The notes under the pieces are model-generated. The model was not told the origin of the DNA and did not search any database. It saw only the letters and a program-made list of their open reading frames with translations. From the NCBI GenBank assembly GCA_024696725.1, contig JAILGO010000007.1:1-13278 (forward strand): a DNA stretch of 13,278 bases, written 5' to 3'. The translations under genes and the position numbers were made by a program. This DNA is from Eubacterium sp. (GTDB lineage Bacteria > Bacillota > Clostridia > Oscillospirales > Acutalibacteraceae). Each line of letters opens with the position of its first letter. The first letter of the stretch is position 1. Positions 13,229-13,278 of the stretch are shown piece by piece.

Positions 13229-13278
13229 TTCACGGTTATCCGGGCGATATCCCTCGGAGCGGTAAGAATAATCCTACC
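13229..13278. other. G+C-rich, hairpin-prone segment at the right edge, identity unknown
   Basis: After an A+T-rich stretch (13141-13228) composition changes sharply to about half G+C. On the minus strand GGTAGG (13278-13273) can pair with CTTACC (13266-13261) with one G-U pair, and CCGAGGGATATCGCCCGG (13257-13240) can form a second hairpin. A stop-free frame also runs from the edge to a TAA at 13197-13195, but it lacks recognisable motifs. It could be the end of an RNA gene or a truncated coding end. Confidence 0.25.

Noticed and set aside
13195..13278. 3' end of a coding gene on the minus strand running in from the right edge
   Set aside because: The frame is open for 27 codons but becomes extremely A+T-rich and hydrophobic at its end and shows no motif. 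With one edge missing I cannot support it as a gene.
1..13278. Mobile element, CRISPR array, prophage or defence system
   Set aside because: I saw no transposase, integrase, phage or defence motif, no regularly spaced direct repeats and no tRNA attachment site. All recognised genes but one are ordinary conserved chromosomal genes.

Overview
The window looks like core chromosome from a low-to-moderate G+C Gram-positive bacterium of class Clostridia, possibly Ruminococcus/Oscillospirales-like. The reasons are a cysteine T-box leader ahead of cysE-cysS, a YlmH-type S4 protein, RecX, strong GGAGG-type ribosome binding sites, near-consensus sigma-A promoters and four-cysteine forms of L28 and L32. 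This placement is inferred from gene content; no 16S or marker search was possible.

Layout, left to right. A plus-strand pair, trmO (5' end cut by the window edge) and a ylmH-like gene, modifies tRNA and acts on translation or division. It ends in a bidirectional terminator. All genes from 1413 to 8647 are on the minus strand. Read 5' to 3' they are recA, recX, rimO and pgsA, then a T-box leader with cysE and cysS, then a monocistronic aldo/keto reductase with a C-terminal double 4Fe-4S domain. A divergent intergenic region (8648-8839) holds the recA and rpmB promoters and several operator-like inverted repeats. rpmB (L28) is on the plus strand and converges on der across a shared terminator. 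From 13278 down to 9074 the minus strand carries pgi, a small P-loop protein of unknown function, yceD-rpmF behind a perfect consensus promoter, and der.

Most genes serve translation and ribosome assembly: L28, L32, YceD, Der, RimO, TrmO, YlmH and CysS. recA and recX handle recombination and its control, pgsA acid phospholipid synthesis, cysE cysteine synthesis and pgi glycolysis. The T-box ties cysE and cysS to cysteinyl-tRNA charging. It shows a UGC specifier, a UGGA bulge that matches the U73 discriminator of tRNA-Cys, and mutually exclusive antiterminator and terminator helices.

I did not find an undescribed system such as a defence locus, mobile element or CRISPR array. The points most worth a second look are the operator-like palindromes at the recA promoter where no canonical SOS box is visible, the odd cysE start site, the recA-recX hairpin combined with a recX start lacking an adjacent Shine-Dalgarno, the uncharacterised 138-residue P-loop protein, and an unexplained G+C-rich segment at the right edge.
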